25,085 nucleotides of DNA from IMG/VR virus record IMGVR_UViG_3300029448_000404, positions 1-25,085 of that record, one strand, 5' to 3'. Below the pieces are notes generated by a model. That model made no database searches. It worked only from the letters and a program-made list of their open reading frames with translations, and had not been told where the DNA came from. A program made the position numbers and the translations under genes. The stretch comes from a virus. This document shows, piece after piece, positions 8,756 through 20,800 of the stretch (positions within the stretch are counted from its first letter, which is position 1; the number at the start of each line of letters is the position of its first letter).

Positions 8756-11700
8756 ATGTCCATTCCAGAAGAAATATCATCTCAATTTGGTGTTTTTGAA
8801 GGTGTTAAACCTGAACAAACACTATCTCAATCATTTGATCCTTACAGTGGTATAGAAATAACATCAAGTTTCGTAAATACAGAAGTTGGACTTTTAAGTT
8901 CAAATTCAGATGGTAGAGTACCATTAGGTTTATTTTTTTTCGATGAAGATAATTATTTACAAAATAATTTTCCAGATGTAATTTCAGATCCAAAATTTAA
9001 ACAAATTGAAGTAACAAATTTAGTAGAAAATGGTACTGGTCAAGCTGTAAAAAGTTTTTATAATGTTTTAGATGCTGGTGATCCTATAATTGATGGTGTT
9101 GTTGTGGATAGGTCGATTTTTATTCCCGAAGGTGGTTGGGGATATAGTAGATATGATGGTGTGGGACAATCAGATAGAATGACAAACGACAGTGTAGATT
9201 ATAGTATTACATGGGGCCATTTGATTTGGGATAACGATGTAGGTCAAAATGGTGATGGAGTGGTTGATCCAAGTAAATACAGTAACTATCATATTATATG
9301 GAGTGAAGGTGAATTTCCTGATTATGAAGATAGGGGTGGTGGTTATTTTGGTTTTGATGGTGGTGGAGGTCCTGGTGGTGGTGGAGTTCTGTCCAGATAT
9401 TGGCAACAATCTGGTTATAGTTCTGAAGATAATCAACTTGGTATAAGTCCTGGTTATGCTGGATATTATCCATATCATACACTTTTAGAACTTCAAACAA
9501 AATTAAGAGACCAATTAACTAAGTTAGAAAATGAAGATATAGAATATGATGAATTATGTAATGAATTTGTAAAAGAGGTAATGGCTGATAGAAATGGAAC
9601 TAATAGATTCATACCAACTGTTGCATTTCAAGGTGTAAGTGATGGTGTTGTGTTTCCAAATTTTGCACATTGGTCTAATTTTATAGAAGGTGCCTCATAT
9701 GGTAGAGCTTTAGAATTTACTGCTACTAATTATCAAGCCGCTGTTTTTGACACCGCACAAAATAATACGGGTACATTTGAACAATTTGATGGAAATGGGT
9801 TTGGTTGGCATTGGGGAGATAGTGAAAACTCAAGTTATTTAAATGGAATAGGTCAAAATCAATACAGAACATTAAATCAATGCATAAAAATATATGATGC
9901 TTTTGAACAAACTAAAGAAAGTGAACTTTCTCCATACACTACAATGACAGTTAAATTTAGAATGTATACTAAATTTGCAGATTCAAATGGTGTAATGCCA
10001 GAAGTGGAAACTGCAATCCTTGATGGGGATGGTGAAGTTGGAGATCCCCAAAGAATAGATATTATAGGAGAGTTTGATAACAATTATATACATAAAGGAA
10101 CTGATGGTTTTGTAGCTACTGAACCAGAAGATTTTGGCGTATCTTTCTGGCCACTCTCCTTTCCAGATAATGAAATCATGCATTTCAGAGGTTATGGATT
10201 TCCCAAAAATTTTCATTATAAACCTTATGGTGATTTTCATTCATTAAGATATAATGATGGTTTAAACAATGATGGAACACTTAGTCATAAAGCTTCAAAT
10301 TTTGGAAGTATGGGTAGATTTAAAAATAGTGAAGTTGGAAAATGGGAAACTTTTTCTTATACTTTTAGTTTAAATGAAGCTTTTAATTATTTTAATAAAA
10401 CTTTAACTGTGCCTAGGTATACTGATTTTGATGTTGAGAAAAATCCTCCTCCTTATAAAAACACATTAGGAAAAGTTAGAGATTTACATTTTATGATACA
10501 AGCTGCTAACGAATTTCTTGGAACAGTTTATATTGATGATATAGAAGTTTATCAATCAGGAGACTTCATACCTGATGTTGATGTTAGAAAAAAAATATCT
10601 ACAGGACAATATGGTACGGCTGATTTAACAAAATATTATGATAAAGATTTACAACCAGAGGAATACAAAGATTCACAAGGTCCATTGGAGGCACAATTTT
10701 ATTTTTATCCAAACTATATAACTGAAGAAATATTTGACAAAAAAAGAACACCAATGTATCGTGATTTTCAAGAGGGATTATTTTATTTATATGATATAAA
10801 TTGGGGCGATGGTTCAAAAAATGATTTTATAACTGAACCTAAACAAATAGATGAAAACACAAGTGTTTATCATGCATATGAAACCCATGGAATTTTTGAA
10901 ATCACTGGAACTATGTTACGACTACAAAAACAAGAAAATGGTTCAATAGCTGGTATAATTAGTAATAAAAAATTTACTCTAAGAATAAATATTAATCCAG
11001 GTAGTGATGAAGATTTTAATTTTTTTAATACTGAAGGATATTCTTTTTTACCATATAAAAATACTGTACCGATGATTGGTGGTTATTCTGAACAAAGTAT
11101 TTATTATAAATCTTTAAAAAGACAATTGGGTTATCTAATTGCAGGTAAAGACACTTTAATGGATAATATAGAAGAAGAATATAGAGGAATAAATTATACT
11201 GATTTACCTTCCGCGGTTGCAGCATTAGGAGATTTCGACACTCCTAGCCCAAATGGTCCTCCAATTCCACTTTTGGCGGAGGACGGAGTTCCATTATTAT
11301 TACATTATGATAATGATACAATCAATAAATTTATATCTGAAACTGGTAATGATGATATAGTTGCCGGTACATTAAAAGTTAATGAATTTAATGCTATTTA
11401 TACAGCCAAGTGGACTGGTACACCTACTCAAGGCTCTTGGAGTTTACAAGAATACAATTTTATTCAAGGACAACAAGATGAAGACTATTATAATGAATCC
11501 CACACACCATCATTTTATGAAGTAACTTTATTTAAATTAATTGGTATTGAAACTCCTATTAAAATTACTGTAAATTTTGCTAGTCAAGGGGACAGATTAA
11601 AAGCAGAACTAGCATTGTTAAAAATGGATAGCAATTTTGAAACTCAAGGATTTAATGAAGTTTTTCCAGAATATATGAGACAACGAACACTTGCAAATGG

Positions 11701-12286
11701 GGAAGTTATATATAATGGTTTACCTGATGGAAAATTAGATAATGAAATCGGAAAATCAGTTGGTGATTGTGATTTAACATGTATAAAATATTATAATGAA
11801 CCAAAATCAATGTATGAAGTATTAGGGTTTGAAGATGAGGATGCTGGTATACCAAATAATCCAAGATATTGGAAAAACATAATTCCTAAAGATTATTCTA
11901 TATTTAATAGAGATATTTATACAGACAATGGATTACTAATAAATACTTATTCTGAACAAGAGTGGTTTGATAATTATTACTATCCTGTATTACCAAGACA
12001 TGGTCAAGATGGTAAATTTATTGAAGGAGATTTTCCAAACAATAACATACCATTTCCTTTAGAAGGTTCAATAACGAATCAAAATGAAGGAAGTAAAAAT
12101 TTATTAATTAATATATCTACAGAACAAGTTGAATCAAATGTATTAAATGATATGAGCGGAAATCAAAATTTAGGATTTGTATTTACAGATTATAAACCTA
12201 TTTTTGATAATCAAACTTTTAAACCTAAACGAATTAAATCATTATTAAATAATTTAGAAACTAAAAAAACAAATGGGGCATTTTAA
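8756..12286 (+). CDS. Large modular tail protein: Gly-rich loop, CBM-like sandwich and PKD domain
   Basis: This 1176-residue protein has several readable parts. A partial Ca-loop motif (N165-G-D167-G-V-V-D171) is followed by a Gly-rich loop (about 192-211, GYFGFDGGGGPGGGG). Residues about 300-605 resemble an enlarged carbohydrate-binding beta-sandwich, closing with the typical 'GTVYIDDIEVYQSG'. A PKD-type Ig fold spans about 675-750, with W683-G-D685-G-S, then Y705-x2-Y708-x3-G712. A 'PMIGG' turn near 770 and a C-terminal module around D1132-M-S-G-N1136, ending TNGAF, are shared with the next gene. A baseplate-periphery or adhesin role is inferred. The ATG has only AAGG 11 nt upstream, a weak ribosome site, so coupling to the gene before is possible. 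The stop overlaps the next start by one base. Confidence 0.65.
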   Translation: MSIPEEISSQFGVFEGVKPEQTLSQSFDPYSGIEITSSFVNTEVGLLSSNSDGRVPLGLFFFDEDNYLQNNFPDVISDPKFKQIEVTNLVENGTGQAVKSFYNVLDAGDPIIDGVVVDRSIFIPEGGWGYSRYDGVGQSDRMTNDSVDYSITWGHLIWDNDVGQNGDGVVDPSKYSNYHIIWSEGEFPDYEDRGGGYFGFDGGGGPGGGGVLSRYWQQSGYSSEDNQLGISPGYAGYYPYHTLLELQTKLRDQLTKLENEDIEYDELCNEFVKEVMADRNGTNRFIPTVAFQGVSDGVVFPNFAHWSNFIEGASYGRALEFTATNYQAAVFDTAQNNTGTFEQFDGNGFGWHWGDSENSSYLNGIGQNQYRTLNQCIKIYDAFEQTKESELSPYTTMTVKFRMYTKFADSNGVMPEVETAILDGDGEVGDPQRIDIIGEFDNNYIHKGTDGFVATEPEDFGVSFWPLSFPDNEIMHFRGYGFPKNFHYKPYGDFHSLRYNDGLNNDGTLSHKASNFGSMGRFKNSEVGKWETFSYTFSLNEAFNYFNKTLTVPRYTDFDVEKNPPPYKNTLGKVRDLHFMIQAANEFLGTVYIDDIEVYQSGDFIPDVDVRKKISTGQYGTADLTKYYDKDLQPEEYKDSQGPLEAQFYFYPNYITEEIFDKKRTPMYRDFQEGLFYLYDINWGDGSKNDFITEPKQIDENTSVYHAYETHGIFEITGTMLRLQKQENGSIAGIISNKKFTLRININPGSDEDFNFFNTEGYSFLPYKNTVPMIGGYSEQSIYYKSLKRQLGYLIAGKDTLMDNIEEEYRGINYTDLPSAVAALGDFDTPSPNGPPIPLLAEDGVPLLLHYDNDTINKFISETGNDDIVAGTLKVNEFNAIYTAKWTGTPTQGSWSLQEYNFIQGQQDEDYYNESHTPSFYEVTLFKLIGIETPIKITVNFASQGDRLKAELALLKMDSNFETQGFNEVFPEYMRQRTLANGEVIYNGLPDGKLDNEIGKSVGDCDLTCIKYYNEPKSMYEVLGFEDEDAGIPNNPRYWKNIIPKDYSIFNRDIYTDNGLLINTYSEQEWFDNYYYPVLPRHGQDGKFIEGDFPNNNIPFPLEGSITNQNEGSKNLLINISTEQVESNVLNDMSGNQNLGFVFTDYKPIFDNQTFKPKRIKSLLNNLETKKTNGAF

Positions 12287-14820
12287 TGGCTCAAATAAAA
12301 AAAATAATTAACGATAAACCCAGAGTTGGTTTACGAGGTCAATATAATTTTGAATCAGGTTCTAATGATTTTAGTTACGAAAATTCAACCAGTATACCAG
12401 CAGATTTTGATAAATTTCAAAAAAAAGATTTATACACTACTACGGAGGGTATTTATATAAATGAAGTAATTCTTCAAAACAATTTAAAATTTGAAGGTTC
12501 ATCTCTAATTAAAATTGATGAAATGAAAATGTGGTGGAATTCAGCTGAATATCAAACAAGACAGCATAAAGTTAGGTGTTGGATGTGGTCTCAATCAGCT
12601 AAAGACGGATTTAATTTCAAATTAGAAGATGCTAGTAAAAGTGAGAATGATGTTTATAGATTTTATGACTACTATGATGATGTTAATAAAAGTAGGAAAA
12701 CTAATTGGAATGTTGAAGAGATTGAGGGAGTACCAATAGTTCAAAATATATATGGGGATAGAGTTTTAACGACTGATAATGCACTTAGAGGGGATTCTGG
12801 AATTAAAAATGGATTCAATCCACTTGACGCTCTTACATTACTTGATGAAGCCAATACGGAATATGCTGTAATCGACCAGACAGTATATAATCCAATTTGG
12901 ATAATAATTTATGTCAGAGCATCAGCTGATAGTTATTCAAGGGGGGCTGATAAAACTAGAGCTATAACTTATTCTTTTATGATTAATAATTTAGATTTGT
13001 TTGATGAGAATGGTAATGGTAGACTTAATGAACTAACTTTAGATATTGATAGAAGTAAAACACATGAAGATCCTGGAAGTCATGCTAGAGTACATCGATA
13101 TAAGATGAAAAACCTTAAAGTATCAATAGATACGAGTCCAGGTGGTAGTAATACTGAAGAGGTTAGACAAAACTTTGAACAAGAAATATTAAATGTTGAA
13201 CCTTCAATAGAATTTGATTTTTCTGATTTTAATCCAACAGATTTTTTAAGATTAACACCCTATGCTGCTTTAAATAATATACGTGCTAACTCAGATTTAA
13301 GTGTAGCGCTTCCAGATTTTTTTGTAAAATCAACAGTATCAATATTGGATAAAAATACATTAGATGAAAATAGTACTGAACTTCCTCAAAATTTTATAGA
13401 TTTACAAAGTTATTATATCGACACTGATCCTTTATTGTCTTTAAAATCATCAGCTCCAGCAGAAGTTGGTTTTGATTTACTCTTTACTGTGCCAGACAAT
13501 ATTAATGTAGATGCATCTGGAGATTATAATTATTGGGTTGTTGATTGGAATGATAAGGATAATAAATTCTCATCTTTAGATGATTATATAAATTTAGCAC
13601 CAACAACTTTAAATGAACTATTGGAATTACAAAATCAAAATTTATATCTCCCAAAAAATCAATATCAAGCTGTCTGGGGTGGAGGCCTCGACTTTGGAAA
13701 CCAATCTGAAAATTATATTCCAATAACCAACGATTATAAAACACCTGGAATAAAAACTATAAAAATTATTGTTATTAATTCAAATTCGAATGAAGGTGGA
13801 TTTAATTCAACTTATGGTAGGATAGGGAGATGGAAACTTGTAACAATAAGATTTTATTTAGATATACCAATTAATCAATATCCTGATTTTGGTGATGTTG
13901 GTGGAAGTGATTACACTACTTTACCTTGGCCATATACAACTCCAATCATCGGTGGTGTTGATAAAAATTCAAAATACAAAAAAAGTATTCAAGATACATT
14001 GAGTAGTGGTAAGATTGGTGATACGGATATTATTGATGAAAAGTTTTTAACAAGAGATTTAGAAAATGATGAAATGGGTCAAACTATTTTTGAATTTGAT
14101 TTAGAGCGAGTAAGATTTTTTAATACTTCTTATGATATGAATGATTTGTTACAGATACCTGCAGGTGAAGGTTTATTAACAACAGAAGATTTAACACAAC
14201 AAATTGAAAGTTTTTATAATCCAACTATAACATTTGAGGATTATGAACAAGCAGATACATCTCCTGAATATTTAGCTACTTTACCATTTCCACAATATAT
14301 TGAAGAATTTGATTTAAATGGAAATGGTGAAGTAGATTTTGAAGATGCTGGTGAATGGGTTAATCCTTATATTGAAAGACCAGATATTTCAGATATGTTA
14401 TATGAATTATATTCCGGTGGTGAACCACCATCCTATTATACTTATCCTGATTATGTTTATGAATGGACTAATTGGTTAGATATAGAAAGAGGTATCAATA
14501 CCTACTCTGATTTTAATCCATACAATAATTTTTCACATTGGGATGGTTCAACACCTGCCAGAACTTTTTCAGAGAAAAGTTCAGTTGAACAGATATTTAT
14601 AAGTGACAATTTAGATGTTGATTTAAAAGAAAGTTGCAAATTAGAATTAAATACAGGTGAATTAACTGGTAAATCTATTTTGGATTCAAGTGGTAATTCA
14701 AACAAAGGATTAATATTTGGTGATTATAAAGTTAAAAAAGAGAGAAAAGGTAATCCAATGAGACGAGATTCTTTTATAAAAGTTCCTAAAAAAGCAAATA
14801 ATAAAAATGGAGCGTTGTAA
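12286..14820 (+). CDS. Large tail protein with dockerin/EF-type Ca loops, partial paralogue of the gene before
   Basis: This is an 844-residue protein. Its second half repeats the order seen in the preceding protein: a PKD-like fold from about 412 (VVDWNDKDNKF) to about 540, including 'DYKTPGIKTIKIIVIN' at about 483-498; a 'PIIGG' turn at about 552; and a C-terminal module around D800-S-S-G-N804 ending NNKNGAL. At 676-687 is a full dockerin/EF-type loop (D676, N678, N680, G681, V683, D684, D687). A weaker one lies at 240-249 (DENGNGRLNE). Both suggest bound calcium, common in marine adhesins. The N-terminal half (about 1-390) is beta-rich and unrecognised. The start has GGGG upstream and overlaps the previous stop. 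A probable baseplate-periphery or fibre component; exact function unknown. Confidence 0.65.
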   Translation: MAQIKKIINDKPRVGLRGQYNFESGSNDFSYENSTSIPADFDKFQKKDLYTTTEGIYINEVILQNNLKFEGSSLIKIDEMKMWWNSAEYQTRQHKVRCWMWSQSAKDGFNFKLEDASKSENDVYRFYDYYDDVNKSRKTNWNVEEIEGVPIVQNIYGDRVLTTDNALRGDSGIKNGFNPLDALTLLDEANTEYAVIDQTVYNPIWIIIYVRASADSYSRGADKTRAITYSFMINNLDLFDENGNGRLNELTLDIDRSKTHEDPGSHARVHRYKMKNLKVSIDTSPGGSNTEEVRQNFEQEILNVEPSIEFDFSDFNPTDFLRLTPYAALNNIRANSDLSVALPDFFVKSTVSILDKNTLDENSTELPQNFIDLQSYYIDTDPLLSLKSSAPAEVGFDLLFTVPDNINVDASGDYNYWVVDWNDKDNKFSSLDDYINLAPTTLNELLELQNQNLYLPKNQYQAVWGGGLDFGNQSENYIPITNDYKTPGIKTIKIIVINSNSNEGGFNSTYGRIGRWKLVTIRFYLDIPINQYPDFGDVGGSDYTTLPWPYTTPIIGGVDKNSKYKKSIQDTLSSGKIGDTDIIDEKFLTRDLENDEMGQTIFEFDLERVRFFNTSYDMNDLLQIPAGEGLLTTEDLTQQIESFYNPTITFEDYEQADTSPEYLATLPFPQYIEEFDLNGNGEVDFEDAGEWVNPYIERPDISDMLYELYSGGEPPSYYTYPDYVYEWTNWLDIERGINTYSDFNPYNNFSHWDGSTPARTFSEKSSVEQIFISDNLDVDLKESCKLELNTGELTGKSILDSSGNSNKGLIFGDYKVKKERKGNPMRRDSFIKVPKKANNKNGAL

Positions 14821-17800
14821 TGCCACAGTTTGAATATGAATTTTCTGAACAAGATAGACAATTAACGATTAGTGAAGGTGCGGTTAAATTTGGAGATAAT
14901 CCATATGATTATATTCGTTTAACTATTTATCCAAGTGAAGCAATTGATAATATTGTTGATTTACCTGATGATACAAAAGGTATTGATGGGCAGGCAATAT
15001 TTTATTCATCCATTAGTACAGACCCATTTGAAATAAACTTATCACCATTTACTGACTCACTTGATGAACTTAAAACTATGCAAATCGGTGGTACTGGTCA
15101 TAATGGTGGTGATTTTAAAATATACAAAAATCTAATTGATAATATTTACATCAAGCCAAATGAAATATTTAATGAATTTGGACTACCACAAGGTGCTTAT
15201 TCAATACAAATTGATTTTTTAAATCAAGTTAGTCCACCATTTGATGAAACACATTTTGATGATATGGGAGGAGAAATTTTACCTGCTACAGGTGATAATG
15301 CTCATTATCAATTTATTATAAAACAAATTTCAACTTCAAGAAAAGAAGTTCGTTTAAAATTATTAGATAAAAATATTGTAAATAATTCATCAACTATTTT
15401 AAATTTAACACAAGAGTTCAATGATAATCAACCTGAATTTTTAGATGAAGTTGATGGTGATGGGAATCAGATACCAAACCCAAGTTATAAATATCAATTT
15501 AAACATATATTAAATTTAGGAACCGGTGACCATAATCCAATAATGAATTATCAGTTTGATAGGGTATCTGATGGTAGAAATAACCAATCAATTATTTTAA
15601 AATTATATGATGCATTACCACCGAACATTACAAACTTAACAATGGTTAGTATTGAAAGAGAAATTATAACAACACAGATTCAAAATATTACATATTTTTC
15701 TGATGTTGCTCCTATTTTTTTTGGTGACGGTTTACAGCCAGACAGTTCAGAAAACTGGATAAATCCTACTAACAATCAAATAGGATTTGAAAACTATGAT
15801 GAATTAAGTGGTTCGATAGATGTTACTGCATTAGATAATTTAGTTTCAGAAAGTTTATATAATTACCCAAATTTAAACACAGATTTTACTGAATTTAAAA
15901 ATCATACATTTTTTGGTTCTGCTAAGAAAAAACTTGAAAACTTTAAAACAAAAGTTGAAACTATTCAAGGATATTATTCTGATATAGAAAGTTCACTTCA
16001 TATGAGTGGTGTGAATGTATTTGGAGATTCAAGTGCCGTAATTCAAAAAAGAAAAGATTTATTTAAAAAAATAAATGATGAAATAAAAACATTTACACCT
16101 TATGAAAGATTTTTATATTATGATGGGCAAAGTGAGTCAAGCGCATCAGCTCCTGGTTTGGGTAAAAATTATGCAGATATAGTTCCTGTGAGGGATGGAG
16201 TGTTAGGTGATTATGAAGGAGCACTAAATGGTGCTGATGGTTTTAATGTTGTGTATCATCACTCATCTAAAAATGTTGGTGGCTCACCAAATAGTAAATA
16301 TATAGATTTATTTACTGGTAAATATAATGTACAAGATAAACCATTTTTTAATTATAGTGGTTCACTTTTTTTATCATTTTTAATGAAGGGTGATAGTGGA
16401 AGTGCAATAACTTGGGAAAATAGAAATGCTAACTCTAATAATTCATTAGGTGCTTCTTTACCCCGCGAAGCTCTTCATCAGACTGAAATTAGTAATCCTA
16501 ACATAACAAGTAGTAAATATCAAAGATATGTTTTCAAAGCATCACAATCTTATTGGACTCCGGAAGGAACTATTGATAATGATGTTGGTAGTATTACAAC
16601 TTGGTCGGGTTCAAGAGAATACAATATTTTAAGTACAAATACAAAAACAGGTTCTGTATTGATTAAAGACTCTACGGGTTTATATCCAACAACAGTTGTA
16701 TCATCCAGCGCAGGAATACCTTTTAAAGGTTCAATAATGCCAGCTGGTGAATTGTTTAGAATTTTTATTATAAGTGATTTATCTTCAAGTTTAAGTGGTA
16801 GTTGGAATTTAGATTCTCAAACTTCAGGTGCTGCTGTTACAAATGCAATGTTAACCGACTTTAGTGGTAGAGGTAATTCAGGTTCAATAGAAGGAACACC
16901 AACGGTGTCTGATGGAGTATCAATTCATAATTCAACTTATGGAAACTCATTTTTATTCCAAAGTGAATCAAATGAGGGTGTTAGATTTTTTAGTGATACT
17001 GACTTTAATTATGGTAGAGAGGATAATTTTTCATTAAGTGTATGGGCAAAAAGATTTCATCCTGATACAGGTTCAGCAGACTCAGCTGGAAAAGCCGCAC
17101 AACCAATTTTTACAAGAGGTTTTGGGGCTGAATCATATGGTATAGATTATGATTTTGTTAATAATCAATTAAGAGCTGGTGTAAGGCCTGACGGCTCTAA
17201 TATGATAAACGCTGCGTTTAATGTAACAGACGATTTATTAGAATGGAATCATATTGTATTTACATTCGAAAGTGGTTCATCTACTGGTATAAAACTTTAT
17301 CTTAATGGTGAGTTAAAAGATACAGAATCAACAACAGGAACTGGCTATAGAATAACTGGTTCTGAAGACTTTACCTCTTCAGCTGCTACTATGAACACAT
17401 CTGAAGACGCATTAAGTATTGGTAGTAATGATGTGATAGGAGGTACGGCTGGATTTTACAATGGATTTATACAATATCCAAGAGTTTATAATAAAGCCAT
17501 AACATCGGCTGAAGTTCAAGAATTATATCAAAAACCTGATGGAATTTTAGACACAAAAATTACAGATGTTAAAGTAACACTTGTTAATCCAACTGATGTT
17601 TTACCATTTGATAATTTATATCATACAAGTTCAGCTAATTGGAATAATTGGTATAATGGTACATACGATTCAGCATCTGCTTTTGATAATGAAAATATAC
17701 ATAGTTTAGAAAACAACTTACCTCTTTATATTCAAGAAAGTTCTGATTATAATGAAATGAAAGATTTTCTTTCATTACAAGGTGAACAATATGATTTAAT

Positions 17801-20800
17801 TAAAAATCATATAGATTCAATGGGAACACTTCATGACAGAGGATATAAAAAAACAAATTCTCCTCCAGAAAACACATATCCTATATTATTAAACAATATG
17901 GGTTGGGAAGCAATAAATCCTTTTAGTGGTAGTTTAACTGATTCATTAGGTTCATATTTAACTGGTGTTACTTCAATTGATGATATTAAGAATAACACTT
18001 GGAGAAAAACACTTAACAATTTATTATACATTTATAAATCAAAAGGAACACAAAATTCTGTAAGAGCATTACTTAACACATATGGTTATCCACCTGATGT
18101 TATTGGCTTTCAAGAATTTGGAGGGGGTTCACAAGATTTAGATTTAGAAGATGAAATTCCTGATTTAGAAGATGTAAGTGGTAGTTTTGGATATAATGTT
18201 GTCCCTAAAATTTTACATAGATATATGTTTCAAAATAAACCAGAAAGAATTTTAAATCTTGATTGGTGGATGGATAGTGCAGATTTAGAAACTGTAGAAT
18301 TTGTTTATAAACATAAACAAACTAATAATGAACAAAAAATATTAAAATCAAGTGGTAGTGGTGATGAGACACTTTGGGATTTAAGATTAATTCCAAGTGC
18401 AAGTACTACAGATGTAGTTTTCTCACGATTCCAATTTAGATTAAATAATTCTAATACAGGCTCTTTAGCAATAGCTGATAATGCAGTTTCAATGTCAACT
18501 ATTGACCTTGAAGTAAGAGACGGAGAATTGTGGAATGTAATGTTACAAAGAATGACATCAAGTATAAGTGGAGCCGGAACACAAGAATATAAATTGCATG
18601 CAGCATTACAAGATGGTGCTCAAATCAAAACTTTTAATTCTGTAAGTATGTCTGTAAGTGGAGGATTAGAAACATTTGCAACTGCTTCATTTACATTTAT
18701 AGAATCAGCTTCCAATAACGATAAAATTACATTTACCTCAGCAGATGGAACAACTAAAACATATATGGCATTGTCATCAAGTGTAAATGGTGCTTTATCT
18801 GCTAGTAATTTAGTTTTATTTGCAACAGGTTCGGGAACAACAAAGGGTGCTGGTTCCTCTTCAGCTGCTGGTAATTTATTAGCAGCCATAACATCATCTA
18901 ATGGGCATGGGAATAAATTTTCTGTTAACCAACCATTTGAGACATTGGGTAATATTTCATTTACACAGAATGTGGGTGGTCCTAAAGGTAATACAGTTAT
19001 ATCAGTTGGTTTGGGTGAACTTACTAGTTCTACTAATCCTAATCCTCCAACTTCTTTTGTTGGTGGAAGCACTGATAGTAATCATTTTGCAAATAGAAAT
19101 TGGCAGTCAAGTGGTTCAAGACATTATTTATCTTCATCAAATTTATTTGTTGGTGAAACTGTAAGTGGTTCATTAGCAGAAATAAAAAGTTGGAAAACAG
19201 CTTTAAGTGCATCAAGCTTTAAAAAGCATGTACTTAATAAATTTTCTACTGTTGGTAATTCAATAGAATCATCTGACACAGAATTAGTTTATCATTTTAA
19301 ATTAAATGAAAATTACACAAGTGGTTCAGTAACTTCTTCAAATCACTTATTAACAATTGTAGATGCGGCACCAAAGTGTAGTGTATTATTAACAACAGAT
19401 TACTCATTTCAAAAAAGTGGAAGTATGTTTACAGGTTCTGCTGTTTATGGAGTTGATACAATACAAGTTTTAACATTTGGTTTTTACGATAATATAGTAG
19501 GTGATTATAGTGTTAATGATAATAATGTTTTAGTTATTGATAATAATCCAGTAATTGGTAATTTAAATCCACATTCATCAGCTATAGAATCATTAACAAG
19601 GCCAATAGGTAAAAAACCTAAAATTATAACTTCGCTTAAATTAGAAATTAATCGTTCACCACAAGATGCTGTTAACAGCTTTATATTAAATAATTTAGAT
19701 GGTTTTAATTTTGAAGATTATTATGGTAATCCAAAATATTATTATTCGTCATCATACAGTGAATTTGACACACTTAGAAAAGAGTTTTTTAAATGTTTTC
19801 CTGTAAAAGTTGATGTAAATACATTTGTCAGAGCTCATGAAGATATGTTTAATCATTCACTTTCTGAGGGTTTAAAAGCATTAGTTCCAGGCCGTTCTAC
19901 ATTTAGTGATGTAAATTCAAATGCAGGTGTAACAATAAAACCAACCATATTAGAAAAACAAAAATATGAAAACGAAAAACATAGTCTTGAAACAAATCCC
20001 AATACAGCTACAGGTAGTATTGAGGTAGTTTCTAAAGAAATCATAATGAGTGGTTCAATTCTTATATCACCAATAAGTGGTTCAGTGGATAGAGGATATA
20101 CTCCTTTTGGAATACCAAGTAGTGAAAGTTCATTAATAATACCATCTACTACTGGTTCAAAACTTGAGTTACCTTATAGTGCATCAATTAAAATATCAGA
20201 CTCTGGTAGTAAAAATGCTGTAACTGTTTTATCAAGTTCAATTATAAATCCACACTCTGTTTCAATATCGGTGGTTTCTTCAACTATAACTAGCGGTTCA
20301 CTTATCATATTCCCATCATCGGGTTCAATTGATTATGCATCAGATGCTAATGAATCATTTGTAAATATACACGATAGTTGGGGAACAAGTTCAGTTGATA
20401 CTCAATTTATAAATTTTGCCGCACCTCTTGATTCTGATGGTAATCATAATACTTATGATATAGATACGAGATTTAATTTTATTTCAATTGGTGACACTGA
20501 AATATATTCAGGTTCAAGACAAGGTAATGCTTCATTTAATTACTCTGATTTCTCAAATGCAGGTAGACTACACAATAGAAAAATAGTTAGTAATGATATT
20601 CATTCCAATGTCATTTATGAATCACTAATAAATTTAAATTCAGGACCTCAAACAGGAAGAATGATAGGAAAAACAAGATATTTCCTAACTGGTTCAGATG
20701 GTACAATAACACTTCCATCAAATCATATAAGTAAATTTAGTCAACCATTTAAAGAACGAATGTATGAAGGGGCACAAAACATTACAAATAGTGGTTCATC

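Noticed and set aside
9329-9400. GGT/GGA-rich stretch considered as a DNA repeat or slippage site
   Set aside because: It encodes a plain Gly-rich loop in frame, with varied codons and no exact tandem repeat unit.
9170-9500. Overlapping minus-strand frames rich in His, Ile and Thr opposite the Gly-rich loop
   Set aside because: Composition reflects the reverse complement of GGT/GAT codons in the real gene; no start signal.
18620-19072. 150-residue open frame on the minus strand
   Set aside because: It runs opposite a clear coding frame of the giant tail protein, has no ribosome site and no recognisable protein pattern; a shadow of biased codon use.
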